Source of the DNA: Candidatus Thioglobus sp.
GTDB taxonomy: Bacteria > Pseudomonadota > Gammaproteobacteria > PS1 > Pseudothioglobaceae
Direction: 5' to 3'
DNA length: 64,000 nt
NCBI GenBank assembly: GCA_028345955.1
Contig: JAOMEO010000001.1
Coordinates: forward strand, 112,739 to 176,738
Of the stretch, positions 35,600 to 44,171 are shown in pieces. Both the position numbers and the translations under genes were made by a program. The first letter of the stretch is position 1. Each line of letters starts with the position of its first letter. The notes below the pieces were generated by a model. That model was not told the DNA's origin and searched no databases. It saw nothing but the letters and a program-made list of their open reading frames with translations.

Positions 35600-36511
35600 A
35601 TGATCAACCTACAACCATCAAGGGATGTATTTATTACTTGCGCCGTTACTGGCTCTGGAGACACAACGGGAAGGTCAGATAAGATTCCGATTACACCCCA
35701 ACAAATCGCTGAATCATGTATTGGAGCAGCTCAGGCAGGCGCCGCTGTTGTTCACATCCACGTTAGGGATCCAAAAACTGGTGTACCTGCTCGTGATCCT
35801 GCTTTGTATACTGAAGTTGTAAATTTCATTAGAGAGTCAAAGGTTGATATGGTTTTGAATCTAACCTCTGGAATGGGTGGTGATATGGTTTTTGGTTCTG
35901 CAGAAGACCCGCTAGCTTTAAATGAGAAAGAAACCGATATGGTTGGTGCAACAGAGCGTCTTGAACATGTCACAAATATTCTTCCTGAGATATGTACCAT
36001 TGATTGCGGCTCCATGAATTTTGGCCAAGGTGATTACGTTATGACCAACACCACTTCAGTCTTGAAAGAAATGACGAAACAAGTTCAAGCGCTTGGGGTT
36101 AAACCAGAAATTGAAGTTTTTGATACCGGTCATTTACAGTTTGCAATTTGGCTCAAAGATCAAGGTCTAATTGATGATCCTGTGATGATCCAGCTCTGTA
36201 TGGGCATACCTTGGGGCGCACCAGATGATCTACACACATTTCTCGCAATGACATCAAATGTTCCAAAAGATTGGACCTTTTCTGCCTTCTCAATTAGCAG
36301 GAACCAATTGCCTTATGTCGCCCTGGCAGTTCTAGCAGGAGGTAACATTCGTGTCGGGCTTGAAGATAACATCTATCTCAAACGTGGTGTTCTTGCAACC
36401 AACGAAGAACTCGTTGAGAAAGCTGTACAGACGGCACAAGGCATGGGTTGCGCTATTATGGGACCGCAAGACGTACGCGATAAAATGAAGCTAGTGAAAC
36501 GCTGGGGATAG
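35600..36511 (+). CDS. BKACE-family beta-keto acid cleavage enzyme, probable dehydrocarnitine cleavage (CdhC-like)
   Basis: 303 residues of the DUF849/BKACE family, zinc-dependent enzymes that split a beta-keto acid with acetyl-CoA. Zinc ligands are expected in VVHIHVRDP near residue 50; LNLTSGMGG near 95 and a GAPDDLHTF stretch near 210 are also typical. The next gene encodes a carnitine-dehydrogenase-like protein, so the substrate is probably 3-dehydrocarnitine, giving betainyl-CoA and acetoacetate. The start has a purine-rich ribosome site (TTTGGAGAAA). Only 1 base separates it from the following gene. Confidence 0.85.
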   Translation: MINLQPSRDVFITCAVTGSGDTTGRSDKIPITPQQIAESCIGAAQAGAAVVHIHVRDPKTGVPARDPALYTEVVNFIRESKVDMVLNLTSGMGGDMVFGSAEDPLALNEKETDMVGATERLEHVTNILPEICTIDCGSMNFGQGDYVMTNTTSVLKEMTKQVQALGVKPEIEVFDTGHLQFAIWLKDQGLIDDPVMIQLCMGIPWGAPDDLHTFLAMTSNVPKDWTFSAFSISRNQLPYVALAVLAGGNIRVGLEDNIYLKRGVLATNEELVEKAVQTAQGMGCAIMGPQDVRDKMKLVKRWG

Positions 36512-36512
36512 A

Positions 36513-37991
36513 ATGACGAGAATTGAATCGGCTGGCATTATTGGTGCAGGCGTTATTGGCAGTGGCTGGATAGCGCGATTTCTTTTAAATGGTATCGATG
36601 TTGCTGTCTATGATCCCTCAAAAGACGCTCCAAAAAATGTAAACAAGGTCATTCAAAATGCTGAAAGGGCTTACACTCAACTACTCACATCTGAACTACC
36701 AAACAGAGGTACTCTTACATTCGTAAACTCGGTTTCAGATCTTTCTAAATCTGCCGATATCATTATCGAAGCTGTCCCGGAAAGAATCTCAGCAAAACAA
36801 TCCGTTTATGATGAGATTGAATTGAGCGCCAATAATAATTCAATTATCGCTTCCTCAACTTCAGGCATTCTACCATCAGACCTACAAGCGAAAATGAAGC
36901 ACCCCGAACGCCTCATCGTAGCCCATCCATTCAACCCGGTCTACCTTCTTCCTTTGGTGGAAATTGTAGGTGGTTCTAAAACATCTCAAGAATTGATTGA
37001 AAGGGCCAGTAGTATTTTTACAAATGTTGGCATGTTCCCGTTACATATTAAAAAGGAAATCCCCGCATTTATTGGCGATAGACTCCTCGAATCAGTCTGG
37101 CGAGAGGCGCTTTGGCTGGTCAATGACGATGTCGCTACCACTGAAGAGATTGATGACGTTATACGTTTTGGGTTTGGCTTGCGTTGGGCACAAATGGGTC
37201 TATTCGAAACCTTTAGACTGGCAGGTGGAGAGGCGGGAATGCGTCATTTCATTTCACAATTTGGACCATGTCTTGAGTGGCCCTGGACTCATCTAATGGA
37301 TGTCCCTGAGTTTACAGAGGAATTAGTGGATAAAGTTTCGAACCAATCTGACGAGCAATCTGGACAATTTAGCATTCGCGAATTAGAAAAAAAACGAGAC
37401 GACAACTTGGTAGATTTTTTAAAGGTCTTGAAGGAGAACCGGTGGGGTGCTGGCAACGCCCTGAAAGAGTTTGAAGATCGTTTAAATAGAGCAAAAAAGC
37501 GCACAGACTTTGCAAAACTTGAACTGACAACTCCACTCTTGACTCTTAAAACCAAGGTACGTAAAGAATGGGCCGACTATAACGGCCACATGACTGAATC
37601 ACGTTATCTGGAATGTTTTTCAGATGCCACCACTGAAATGATGGCTATTGTTGGTGTTGATGAGGAATACATATCTAGTATAGGTTCCTACTTTACTGTG
37701 GAAACGCATATTCGCCATTTAGATGAAGTTCTAATCGGTGAAGGAGTCTACGCAACAACCCAAGTCATACATGGTGCCGGTAAAAAACTTCACCTATTCC
37801 ATTACCTCTATCATGAGGACGACAGATTGCTGGCGACTGCTGAACATATGCTGATCCATGTCAATCTAAAAACCCGTGGCGCCAGCATGCCTAGTGAACT
37901 AGTTATTGATAGAGTTGAGGCTGTTTACGAAGCCCATAAAAATCTTGCTAAGCCGGAAGGTTTGGCTCGAGCGGTGGGTGACAAGGTTTAA
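36513..37991 (+). CDS. L-carnitine 3-dehydrogenase fused to a betainyl-CoA thioesterase domain
   Basis: 492 residues. The first ~320 form a 3-hydroxyacyl-CoA-dehydrogenase-like enzyme with GAGVIGSGW near residue 10, SSTSGILPSDL near 118 and HPFNPVYLLPLVEIVGG near 140. From about 345 a hotdog-fold 4HBT thioesterase follows (VRKEWADYNGHMTESRYLECF). Together with the upstream BKACE protein this covers the three steps carnitine to dehydrocarnitine to betainyl-CoA to glycine betaine. In Pseudomonas the thioesterase (CdhB) is separate; fused forms are known in rhizobia-type carnitine dehydrogenases. Its stop codon overlaps that of the convergent MttB-like gene in a shared TTAA. Confidence 0.87.
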   Translation: MTRIESAGIIGAGVIGSGWIARFLLNGIDVAVYDPSKDAPKNVNKVIQNAERAYTQLLTSELPNRGTLTFVNSVSDLSKSADIIIEAVPERISAKQSVYDEIELSANNNSIIASSTSGILPSDLQAKMKHPERLIVAHPFNPVYLLPLVEIVGGSKTSQELIERASSIFTNVGMFPLHIKKEIPAFIGDRLLESVWREALWLVNDDVATTEEIDDVIRFGFGLRWAQMGLFETFRLAGGEAGMRHFISQFGPCLEWPWTHLMDVPEFTEELVDKVSNQSDEQSGQFSIRELEKKRDDNLVDFLKVLKENRWGAGNALKEFEDRLNRAKKRTDFAKLELTTPLLTLKTKVRKEWADYNGHMTESRYLECFSDATTEMMAIVGVDEEYISSIGSYFTVETHIRHLDEVLIGEGVYATTQVIHGAGKKLHLFHYLYHEDDRLLATAEHMLIHVNLKTRGASMPSELVIDRVEAVYEAHKNLAKPEGLARAVGDKV

Positions 37992-39529
37992 TACCACTCG
38001 TCATCCATACTGTCCTTCTTTAATCTTATAAAGTCTTTCAATTCTTCATCTATTGCGGGATCCATTGGTGGTTCTATATATTCATCGAGCATAGTATTCC
38101 AGCGCTCGTAAGCTCTCTCTTCGGCATCCTTAGAACCATCCTCTTCCCACTGCTCAAAAGAATTATTGTCAGCTATTTCAGAGCGAAAGTTTGCCGTCTC
38201 AAAGTTTTCTCCAGTATGCTCTGTACCTAAAAAATTCTCACCTGGAGAGTTTTCCTTGAAGGCACTTAAACCTAGAGAATTCTCATTAATGGTCATTCCA
38301 TCACCCATCCGATGCAACATTCCAAGACGGTCCGAATCAAGAATAAATTTCTCATAACCTACCACTAAACCGCCCTCCAGCCAGCCTGCTGCCTGGTGGA
38401 TAAAATTTGCACCCGCTAAAAAAGCTGGAAACATTGAATCCGCTGACTCCTGCATGGCTTGTGCGTCAGTCACTTTGGAAGCCGTGTAGTGACCGCCAGC
38501 CCGAAATGGCAATCCCAACCTCCGTGCCATCTGTCCAACCGCTAGGGTTGCCAGAGTAGATTCAGGCGTTCCGAATGTTGGCGCCCCAGACTTAAGATCC
38601 ATGGTTGTTAAAAAATTTCCATACACGGCACTCGAACCTGGTCGTATCAATTGCGTCAAGGCGACGCCCACCATAGTTTCGGCATGAGCTTGAGCAACCG
38701 CTGCCGGCATGGTAACTGGTGACATGGCACCGCCAAGAATAAAGGGTGTTATAACAACACCCTGATTAGCTCTCGCGTAAGCTTTCAAAGCTCCAGACAT
38801 GGTGTTGTCGTAAACCAGAGGCGAGTTAACGTTGATATTGCCCTGAATAACACAGTTTGACTCTAGAAATTCGTTACCAAAAACAATGCGCGCCATTGTA
38901 ATCGAATCTTCGGCACGCTCAGGTGCGGTAACAGCGCCCATAAAAGGCTTGTCAGAATACTTTATATGGGCATACACCATATCCAAGTGGCGTTTGTTTA
39001 CAGGTATATCAACCGGTTCACAAACTGTGCCACTTGTATGGTGTAGCCAAGGGATCATGTGAGCAAGTTTTACCAAGTTACGGAAATCTTCCATGGTCCC
39101 CTGTCTCCTCCCTCTCTTTCGATCGTAAACAAAAGGGGGTCCGTATGCCGGCCCAAGAACCAATCTATTGCCACCGAATATCGTTGACCTTGCTGGATTT
39201 CGAGCATGCATTTCGAACTCTTTAGGAGCTGTCTTGCAAAGCTCACTGGCATGCCCTTTATCAAATTGCAGCCTGTTACCTTTAACTGTGACACCAGCAT
39301 CCTTGAAGAGTTTTAGAGCCTCTTCATCTCCCCAAAATTCGATACCAACCTCTTGAAGAATCCAGTCTGCATGCTCTTCAATGCTCACCAATTCCTCTTC
39401 ACTAAGTAACTCATAGCATGGAATTTTGCGTGACAAAAACCTTGGCGCTTCTATTTGCGCAGATTTCTTTCTAGATGCAATCTTCGCGGACCGTCCGCCT
39501 TCCCTTCTCTTTCTCTTGTGATCAGTCAT
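37988..39529 (-). CDS. MttB-family methyltransferase-like protein, non-pyrrolysine (second paralogue)
   Basis: 513 residues, paralogous to the protein at 2160-3701 but clearly diverged. Shared landmarks are ILQEVGIEFWGD near residue 60, GNINVNSPLVYDNTMSG near 237, FILGGAMSPVTMP near 265 and an acidic C-terminus. It has an extra basic N-terminus (KRKRREGGRSAKIASRKKS). There is no in-frame amber codon. The gene is convergent with the carnitine operon, so glycine betaine, its end product, or carnitine itself is a reasonable substrate. As for the first copy, no corrinoid protein is seen nearby. Confidence 0.82.
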   Translation of the reverse strand: MTDHKRKRREGGRSAKIASRKKSAQIEAPRFLSRKIPCYELLSEEELVSIEEHADWILQEVGIEFWGDEEALKLFKDAGVTVKGNRLQFDKGHASELCKTAPKEFEMHARNPARSTIFGGNRLVLGPAYGPPFVYDRKRGRRQGTMEDFRNLVKLAHMIPWLHHTSGTVCEPVDIPVNKRHLDMVYAHIKYSDKPFMGAVTAPERAEDSITMARIVFGNEFLESNCVIQGNINVNSPLVYDNTMSGALKAYARANQGVVITPFILGGAMSPVTMPAAVAQAHAETMVGVALTQLIRPGSSAVYGNFLTTMDLKSGAPTFGTPESTLATLAVGQMARRLGLPFRAGGHYTASKVTDAQAMQESADSMFPAFLAGANFIHQAAGWLEGGLVVGYEKFILDSDRLGMLHRMGDGMTINENSLGLSAFKENSPGENFLGTEHTGENFETANFRSEIADNNSFEQWEEDGSKDAEERAYERWNTMLDEYIEPPMDPAIDEELKDFIRLKKDSMDDEWY

Positions 39530-39621
39530 ACGCTTACTCTGACGAAATAATTAGTGCTTTAAAAATAAAGTAAATACTAACATTAAAAAACTCAATTGCC
39601 AATAGATTTATTAACTCTCTT

Positions 39622-40230
39622 TTACGATCTTGTTAAGCGTAACACACGACCTGTAATTGGCGCTGATATGGTCCGGCGATATGCATGAATAATGCTTTCT
39701 TTTGATGTTGGCTCAAAGCCATCGAAAAGCATTCCATAATCATCTACGGAATTTTCAATAATCGATGGTGAGACAATGTTGATTCGAACTTTACCTGCAT
39801 ACTCTGCGGCCAAAGTTGATACGCACATATTCAGAGCACCGTTTGCAGCAGCAGCACATGCTCCCGAAAGAAGAGGCTCATCACCTATGATGCCACTTGT
39901 TAATGTGATTGACCCATTCTCACTCAAAAACGGAATGGCTGCTTTCGCTAAATTTAATTGGCTTAAACATTTGGTCGATAGTCCGCTCGCAAAATCTTCC
40001 ATGGTAAGTTCTTCAAACGGCTTAAAAGGGGCGCTACCGATACAAGACACTAATCCATCAAAAGGGCCGACGCTGGCAAACACTTCGCTGACACTTGAAA
40101 AATCAAAAGCATCTAGCTTAAGATCAGGGCCAGAACGTCCGGCACGGATAACCTCATAATCTTTTTCCAAGCCATCAACAACCTCTCTGCCGAGTCTGCC
40201 TGTCGCACCAACTACTATTATCTTTTTCAT
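39622..40230 (-). CDS. short-chain dehydrogenase/reductase, short form
   Basis: 202 residues, SDR-like. The N-terminal Rossmann motif is VVGATGRLGREVV near residue 5, followed by a stretch LVSCIGSAPF in place of NNAG, and LTSGIIGDEPLLSGACAAAANGALN where the usual YxxxK tyrosine is replaced (ACAAAN), so the classical active site is incomplete. Similar short SDRs in Gram-negatives have unknown roles. It stands apart from its neighbours (about 90 and 50 bases), so operon membership is unclear. Confidence 0.7.
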   Translation of the reverse strand: MKKIIVVGATGRLGREVVDGLEKDYEVIRAGRSGPDLKLDAFDFSSVSEVFASVGPFDGLVSCIGSAPFKPFEELTMEDFASGLSTKCLSQLNLAKAAIPFLSENGSITLTSGIIGDEPLLSGACAAAANGALNMCVSTLAAEYAGKVRINIVSPSIIENSVDDYGMLFDGFEPTSKESIIHAYRRTISAPITGRVLRLTRS

Positions 40231-40281
40231 ATCATCACCTTTTAATTAATTATTGTTTTGAAAATAGAACTGATATTACCA

Positions 40282-40863
40282 TTAAATAAGTAAATCGCTA
40301 ATAGACTTCTTAACTTCGGATCTTGTTGCGTTAGCATTTAAGGGTGATCCAATATTAATATGAATATCTCTTCTAAAGCAAAACTTTTGTTTCTTTTTAA
40401 TCGCTTTTGGTGCTTTGGAGAAAAAAGTGCCCCACATATCGTTAATTCCAAAAGGAACGACTACGACGTCATCCCTAGATTCCGACAATATCTTTTCAAA
40501 ACCCCTCTTCAAATCAGACAATTCACCGTTGGTAGAAATTGACCCTTCAGGAAATATACCAACGACACAATTTTTATTTAATAAACTAACAATATTCTGC
40601 ATTGCATTACGACTATTTGATGGTCTGATCGGAACAGCACCAACGGCTATCAGAATCCACTTAAAAATTAACATATTGTAGTAATCTTCGTGCACAACAA
40701 ATCGAATTGTTCTTGGGGTTGCCCACTGTATTAGAGCGAAATCTATCCAACTAATGTGATTCCCTAAAAGCAAGACTGGGGCTGACTTTGGAAGGTTCTC
40801 GATACCTTGTAGCTTTAATCGATAACGCCATACAAACAAAAGATAGCCGGCGATTTGTCGCAC
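40282..40863 (-). CDS. 1-acylglycerol-3-phosphate acyltransferase-like protein (PlsC family)
   Basis: 193 residues starting with GTG. The acyltransferase motifs are clear: NHISWIDF (HX4D) near residue 32 and FPEGSIS near 104. PlsC-family enzymes put acyl chains on lysophospholipid. The start lies 2 bases after the stop of an MFS protein resembling the lysophospholipid transporter LplT. In many proteobacteria these two functions are fused with an AMP-ligase in one Aas-like protein; here they are separate and no ligase gene is visible. A role in lysophospholipid recycling is therefore inferred. Confidence 0.82.
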   Translation of the reverse strand: MRQIAGYLLFVWRYRLKLQGIENLPKSAPVLLLGNHISWIDFALIQWATPRTIRFVVHEDYYNMLIFKWILIAVGAVPIRPSNSRNAMQNIVSLLNKNCVVGIFPEGSISTNGELSDLKRGFEKILSESRDDVVVVPFGINDMWGTFFSKAPKAIKKKQKFCFRRDIHINIGSPLNANATRSEVKKSISDLLI

Positions 40864-40865
40864 TA

Positions 40866-42164
40866 CTATAGAATCGCTTTTAATCTTTTAAGAACAAAAG
40901 TAAATCCAACTACCGCTATCAAGGCATTAAAGTAAAGTATATAGACACTATTGACATTAGATCTAGCGAGTAAAACCGTAAGCAATAAAAGACCAATCAT
41001 TGCCATGTTCTGTATCCAGTTCTTGCCCGCTAATACACTTCCCAAACCATCCTTAGCTGAGTGAGCTTGAATTAGAGCGTTGAGCGGAACCAGCATCATA
41101 CCTGCACCAACGCCAAATAGCAGAATTAAGGTTGATACTATTATTAAAGCCGTGGAGTTTGGTATGAAGCTTAAGGTGGAAGCAACAGGTACCAAAATCG
41201 CACAAACTGTAATTGTAGTTGAGCCCGTATATATGTTATTAACTTTCACTGAATTGACACTTTTTCTTGCAGAAACATAAGCCCCTACCATAATTCCTAA
41301 AATTGAGAGTGCCAACATCGCATTAACCATAAGTGGACTTGTCACTCCCAAATTAACTTTGGCAAGCGCAGGAATAACTGCAACAAGGTTTTGAGACATT
41401 CCCCAAAAAATAGCCGTCCCCCAAATCGAAAACCAAATAATTTGGTTTTCTTTTATGACTCGAATATTGTTCTTTAAGTAATGGAGCGTAATCAGTTTTT
41501 GAACTGACAATTTCACTTCACTAAATTTAGTAGCGTAAAAACGGACCCCAAAGGTAGCCAAAAATTCAACCATTGAAAGACCGACCAGGACCCAACCAAC
41601 TGGAGCGATATGATGCAATATTGCCTGAGGTGTTGAGTATTCCTTGACGCCTAGATAAAGTTCAAACAGATAAGAGAAAAAAACCGTACCCAATAAAATT
41701 GCTGTCAAGGTAACTGCAGAAACGTAAGCGTTACCTATACTCAATCCGGCCTTCTTTAGGCACTCTCTAATATAACCATACTTAGCTGGGGAATAGATAG
41801 CGCTCTGAGTTGCAAGAAGTAGTGTAAAGCCAAATGCAGATTTATAGGCTCCCTGATAATAACAATAGGTAATTGCCAGTGTAATTAAAACAGCTGCAAA
41901 AGCGCTCCAGCGCATTATATGAGGCTTGGCAAACTTATCAGAAAGATGTCCAGAAAGAGTAAATAGGAGGACAAAAGGAATAAGAACCATAGCATTCAAT
42001 ATAGGAGTTAATATAAGCTGTGTTTTCTCGTCATAGATCACAAAAATTGTATTCTGAACTATGATTTTGTGGCCTAAATCAACAAAAGCATTAAGGAACA
42101 ATACAACGAGATAAATAGCAAAGATACCTGCACGTTCTCTCAGAACCGATTTTTCCTCTTGCAT
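40866..42164 (-). CDS. MFS transporter, LplT-like (lysophospholipid transport)
   Basis: 432 residues with about twelve hydrophobic segments. LSGHLSDKFAKPHIMRW near residue 75 is the cytoplasmic loop 2-3 signature of MFS proteins, and ATQSAIYSPAKYGYIRE near 118 matches the LplT/Aas-type N-terminal transporter. It is followed closely by the PlsC-like gene. It probably flips lysophospholipids across the inner membrane. It begins 84 bases downstream of trpB on the same strand, with no clear promoter or terminator between. Confidence 0.78.
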   Translation of the reverse strand: MQEEKSVLRERAGIFAIYLVVLFLNAFVDLGHKIIVQNTIFVIYDEKTQLILTPILNAMVLIPFVLLFTLSGHLSDKFAKPHIMRWSAFAAVLITLAITYCYYQGAYKSAFGFTLLLATQSAIYSPAKYGYIRECLKKAGLSIGNAYVSAVTLTAILLGTVFFSYLFELYLGVKEYSTPQAILHHIAPVGWVLVGLSMVEFLATFGVRFYATKFSEVKLSVQKLITLHYLKNNIRVIKENQIIWFSIWGTAIFWGMSQNLVAVIPALAKVNLGVTSPLMVNAMLALSILGIMVGAYVSARKSVNSVKVNNIYTGSTTITVCAILVPVASTLSFIPNSTALIIVSTLILLFGVGAGMMLVPLNALIQAHSAKDGLGSVLAGKNWIQNMAMIGLLLLTVLLARSNVNSVYILYFNALIAVVGFTFVLKRLKAIL

Positions 42165-42248
42165 AATTTTTCCCCTTTCAAGCGCTAATAAAAATCACTA
42201 GAGTAAGAGCATTATGACAGAATTATTGACTAATATCTAACCTGCTTG

Positions 42249-43451
42249 TTAGAATTCAAGACCCTCAATTTCGCCAACAGTGTGCATGTCTTTGTCACCA
42301 CGACCAGACAGGTTAATCACTATATTTTTGTCACTTGACCATTGTTGAGCCAACTTAACAGCATAAGAGACGGCGTGTGCAGATTCTAATGCAGGCAATA
42401 TGCCTTCAACTCTTGTTAGTAAATGAAAAGCCTCTAGTGCCTCTTTGTCTGTAACCGATACATATTCAGCTCTTCCAGTATCTTTTAGGTAAGCATGCTC
42501 TGGACCAACACCAGGGTAATCAAGCCCAGCGGAAATAGAGTGGCCTTCGATTATTTGTCCATTTGGGTCTTCCATAAGGTAAGTTCTATTGCCGTGCAAG
42601 ACACCAACACTGCCAGCACACAAAGGAGCTGCGTGAGCAAAGGGTCCCTTTTCAATACCGTAACCTGCGGCCTCAACACCATAAATCTTAACTGAGGCGT
42701 CTTCAATAAAAGGATGGAAAAGTCCGATCGCATTTGAGCCACCTCCTACACAGGCAACCAATGCATCTGGCAAACCTCCAACTTGGTCATTAAACTGCTC
42801 TTTTACTTCTCTACCAATAACGCACTGGAAATCTCTTACCATCATTGGATAGGGATGTGGTCCTGCAACGGTACCAATAATATAAAAAGTATTGTCAATA
42901 TTAGTTACCCAATCACGCATTGCTTCATTCAGTGCATCTTTCAAGGTTCTTGACCCCGCGGTGACCGGAACAACTGAGGCACCGAGTAACTTCATACGAT
43001 AAACATTTTGAGCTTGACGGGCAACATCAACTTCACCCATATACACTACGCACTCTAAACCAAGTCTTGCAGCAACAGTAGCCGAAGCAACGCCGTGTTG
43101 CCCTGCACCAGTCTCAGCAATGATTCTTGTTTTGCCCATTCGACTAGCCAGTAGCGCCTGACCGATGGTATTGTTTATTTTGTGAGCTCCGGTGTGGTTT
43201 AAATCTTCTCGTTTTAAATAGATTTGAGCGCCACCCAACTGCTTGCTTAAATTTTTTGCGTGATATAGTGGACTTTTACGGCCAACATAGTGCTTAAGAT
43301 CGTTTTCAAATTCGGCTAAAAAGTCGGCGTCATCCTTGTATTTTTCATAGGCAAGTTTGAGTTCTGTTACAGCTGTCATTAGAGTTTCTGCAATAAAAAC
43401 ACCGCCGTATTGCTCAAAGTGGCCTTTTTCGTCTGGTAGGTTATAGCTCAT
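42249..43451 (-). CDS. trpB: tryptophan synthase beta subunit
   Basis: 400 residues, full length. The PLP lysine is in GAHKINN near residue 88, the glycine-rich phosphate loop in GGGSNAIG near 235, and the C-terminal [10 protein letters not shown] is intact. It joins indole and serine to tryptophan. The start overlaps the trpF stop by 4 bases (ATGA). trpA, which usually follows trpB, is not here; the next gene is the MFS protein. Confidence 0.97.
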   Translation of the reverse strand: MSYNLPDEKGHFEQYGGVFIAETLMTAVTELKLAYEKYKDDADFLAEFENDLKHYVGRKSPLYHAKNLSKQLGGAQIYLKREDLNHTGAHKINNTIGQALLASRMGKTRIIAETGAGQHGVASATVAARLGLECVVYMGEVDVARQAQNVYRMKLLGASVVPVTAGSRTLKDALNEAMRDWVTNIDNTFYIIGTVAGPHPYPMMVRDFQCVIGREVKEQFNDQVGGLPDALVACVGGGSNAIGLFHPFIEDASVKIYGVEAAGYGIEKGPFAHAAPLCAGSVGVLHGNRTYLMEDPNGQIIEGHSISAGLDYPGVGPEHAYLKDTGRAEYVSVTDKEALEAFHLLTRVEGILPALESAHAVSYAVKLAQQWSSDKNIVINLSGRGDKDMHTVGEIEGLEF

Positions 43452-44059
43452 GAACGAATATTGTTAATAAAAGATTTTATTTTATCAATATCTTTAAAAC
43501 CTTTTGCACTTTCAACGCCACTTGAAGCGTCCACTGCATAAGGCTTCACTTGGCTGATGGCTGCAGCTACATTGTCTGGATTAAGGCCACCCGCAAGAAT
43601 TACGGGCAAGTCAATTTCAACACATGCCAGGGACCAATCGAAAGGCTTTCCTGTACCACCATAGGTATTGGAACTATAAGAGTCCAGTAATAAAGCGCTG
43701 GCCTTTGAGAAGTCGTTGGAAATCTTTTTAAGATCAGTCTCTGAAGACACCCCAACTGACTTAATGAAAGGCATATCGTATTGCAAACATTCACTAACAG
43801 TTTCGTCTCCATGGAACTGTAATGTATCAAGCGCAACTTCACAGAGAACTTCATCGATTAGGCTTGGATTAGCATTAACAAACAAACCAACCCTATTGAC
43901 GAAAGGAGGTAGGGCAGCAACAATTTCACGAGCTACATCTATGTTGACATGGCGAGGAGATTTATCATAAAACACCAAGCCAACAGCATCTACACCAGCA
44001 AGGGCAGCTTGCTGAGCATTTTCCGCATTTGTAAAACCACAAATCTTAACCTTTGTCAT
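43448..44059 (-). CDS. trpF: phosphoribosylanthranilate isomerase
   Basis: 203 residues of the TrpF TIM barrel. [12 protein letters not shown] at the N-terminus holds the catalytic cysteine, QFHGDE near residue 80 and the phosphate-binding end [10 protein letters not shown] and DASSGVES are present. It converts phosphoribosylanthranilate to the CdRP intermediate in tryptophan synthesis. Overlaps trpB by 4 bases. Confidence 0.96.
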   Translation of the reverse strand: MTKVKICGFTNAENAQQAALAGVDAVGLVFYDKSPRHVNIDVAREIVAALPPFVNRVGLFVNANPSLIDEVLCEVALDTLQFHGDETVSECLQYDMPFIKSVGVSSETDLKKISNDFSKASALLLDSYSSNTYGGTGKPFDWSLACVEIDLPVILAGGLNPDNVAAAISQVKPYAVDASSGVESAKGFKDIDKIKSFINNIRS

Positions 44060-44171
44060 GCACTCTCTACATTATTTTTTTAAAGTAGGGATTTTCCCAC
44101 AGCCTAGAAAGAATTGCCAGACATTCGGATAGCTACAACTTATTGATGTGATTGGCTTGTTTTTTTTAGAA

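Noticed and set aside
39776-40159. 127-residue plus-strand ORF
   Set aside because: It lies wholly antisense inside the SDR gene at 39622-40230, which has clear family motifs.
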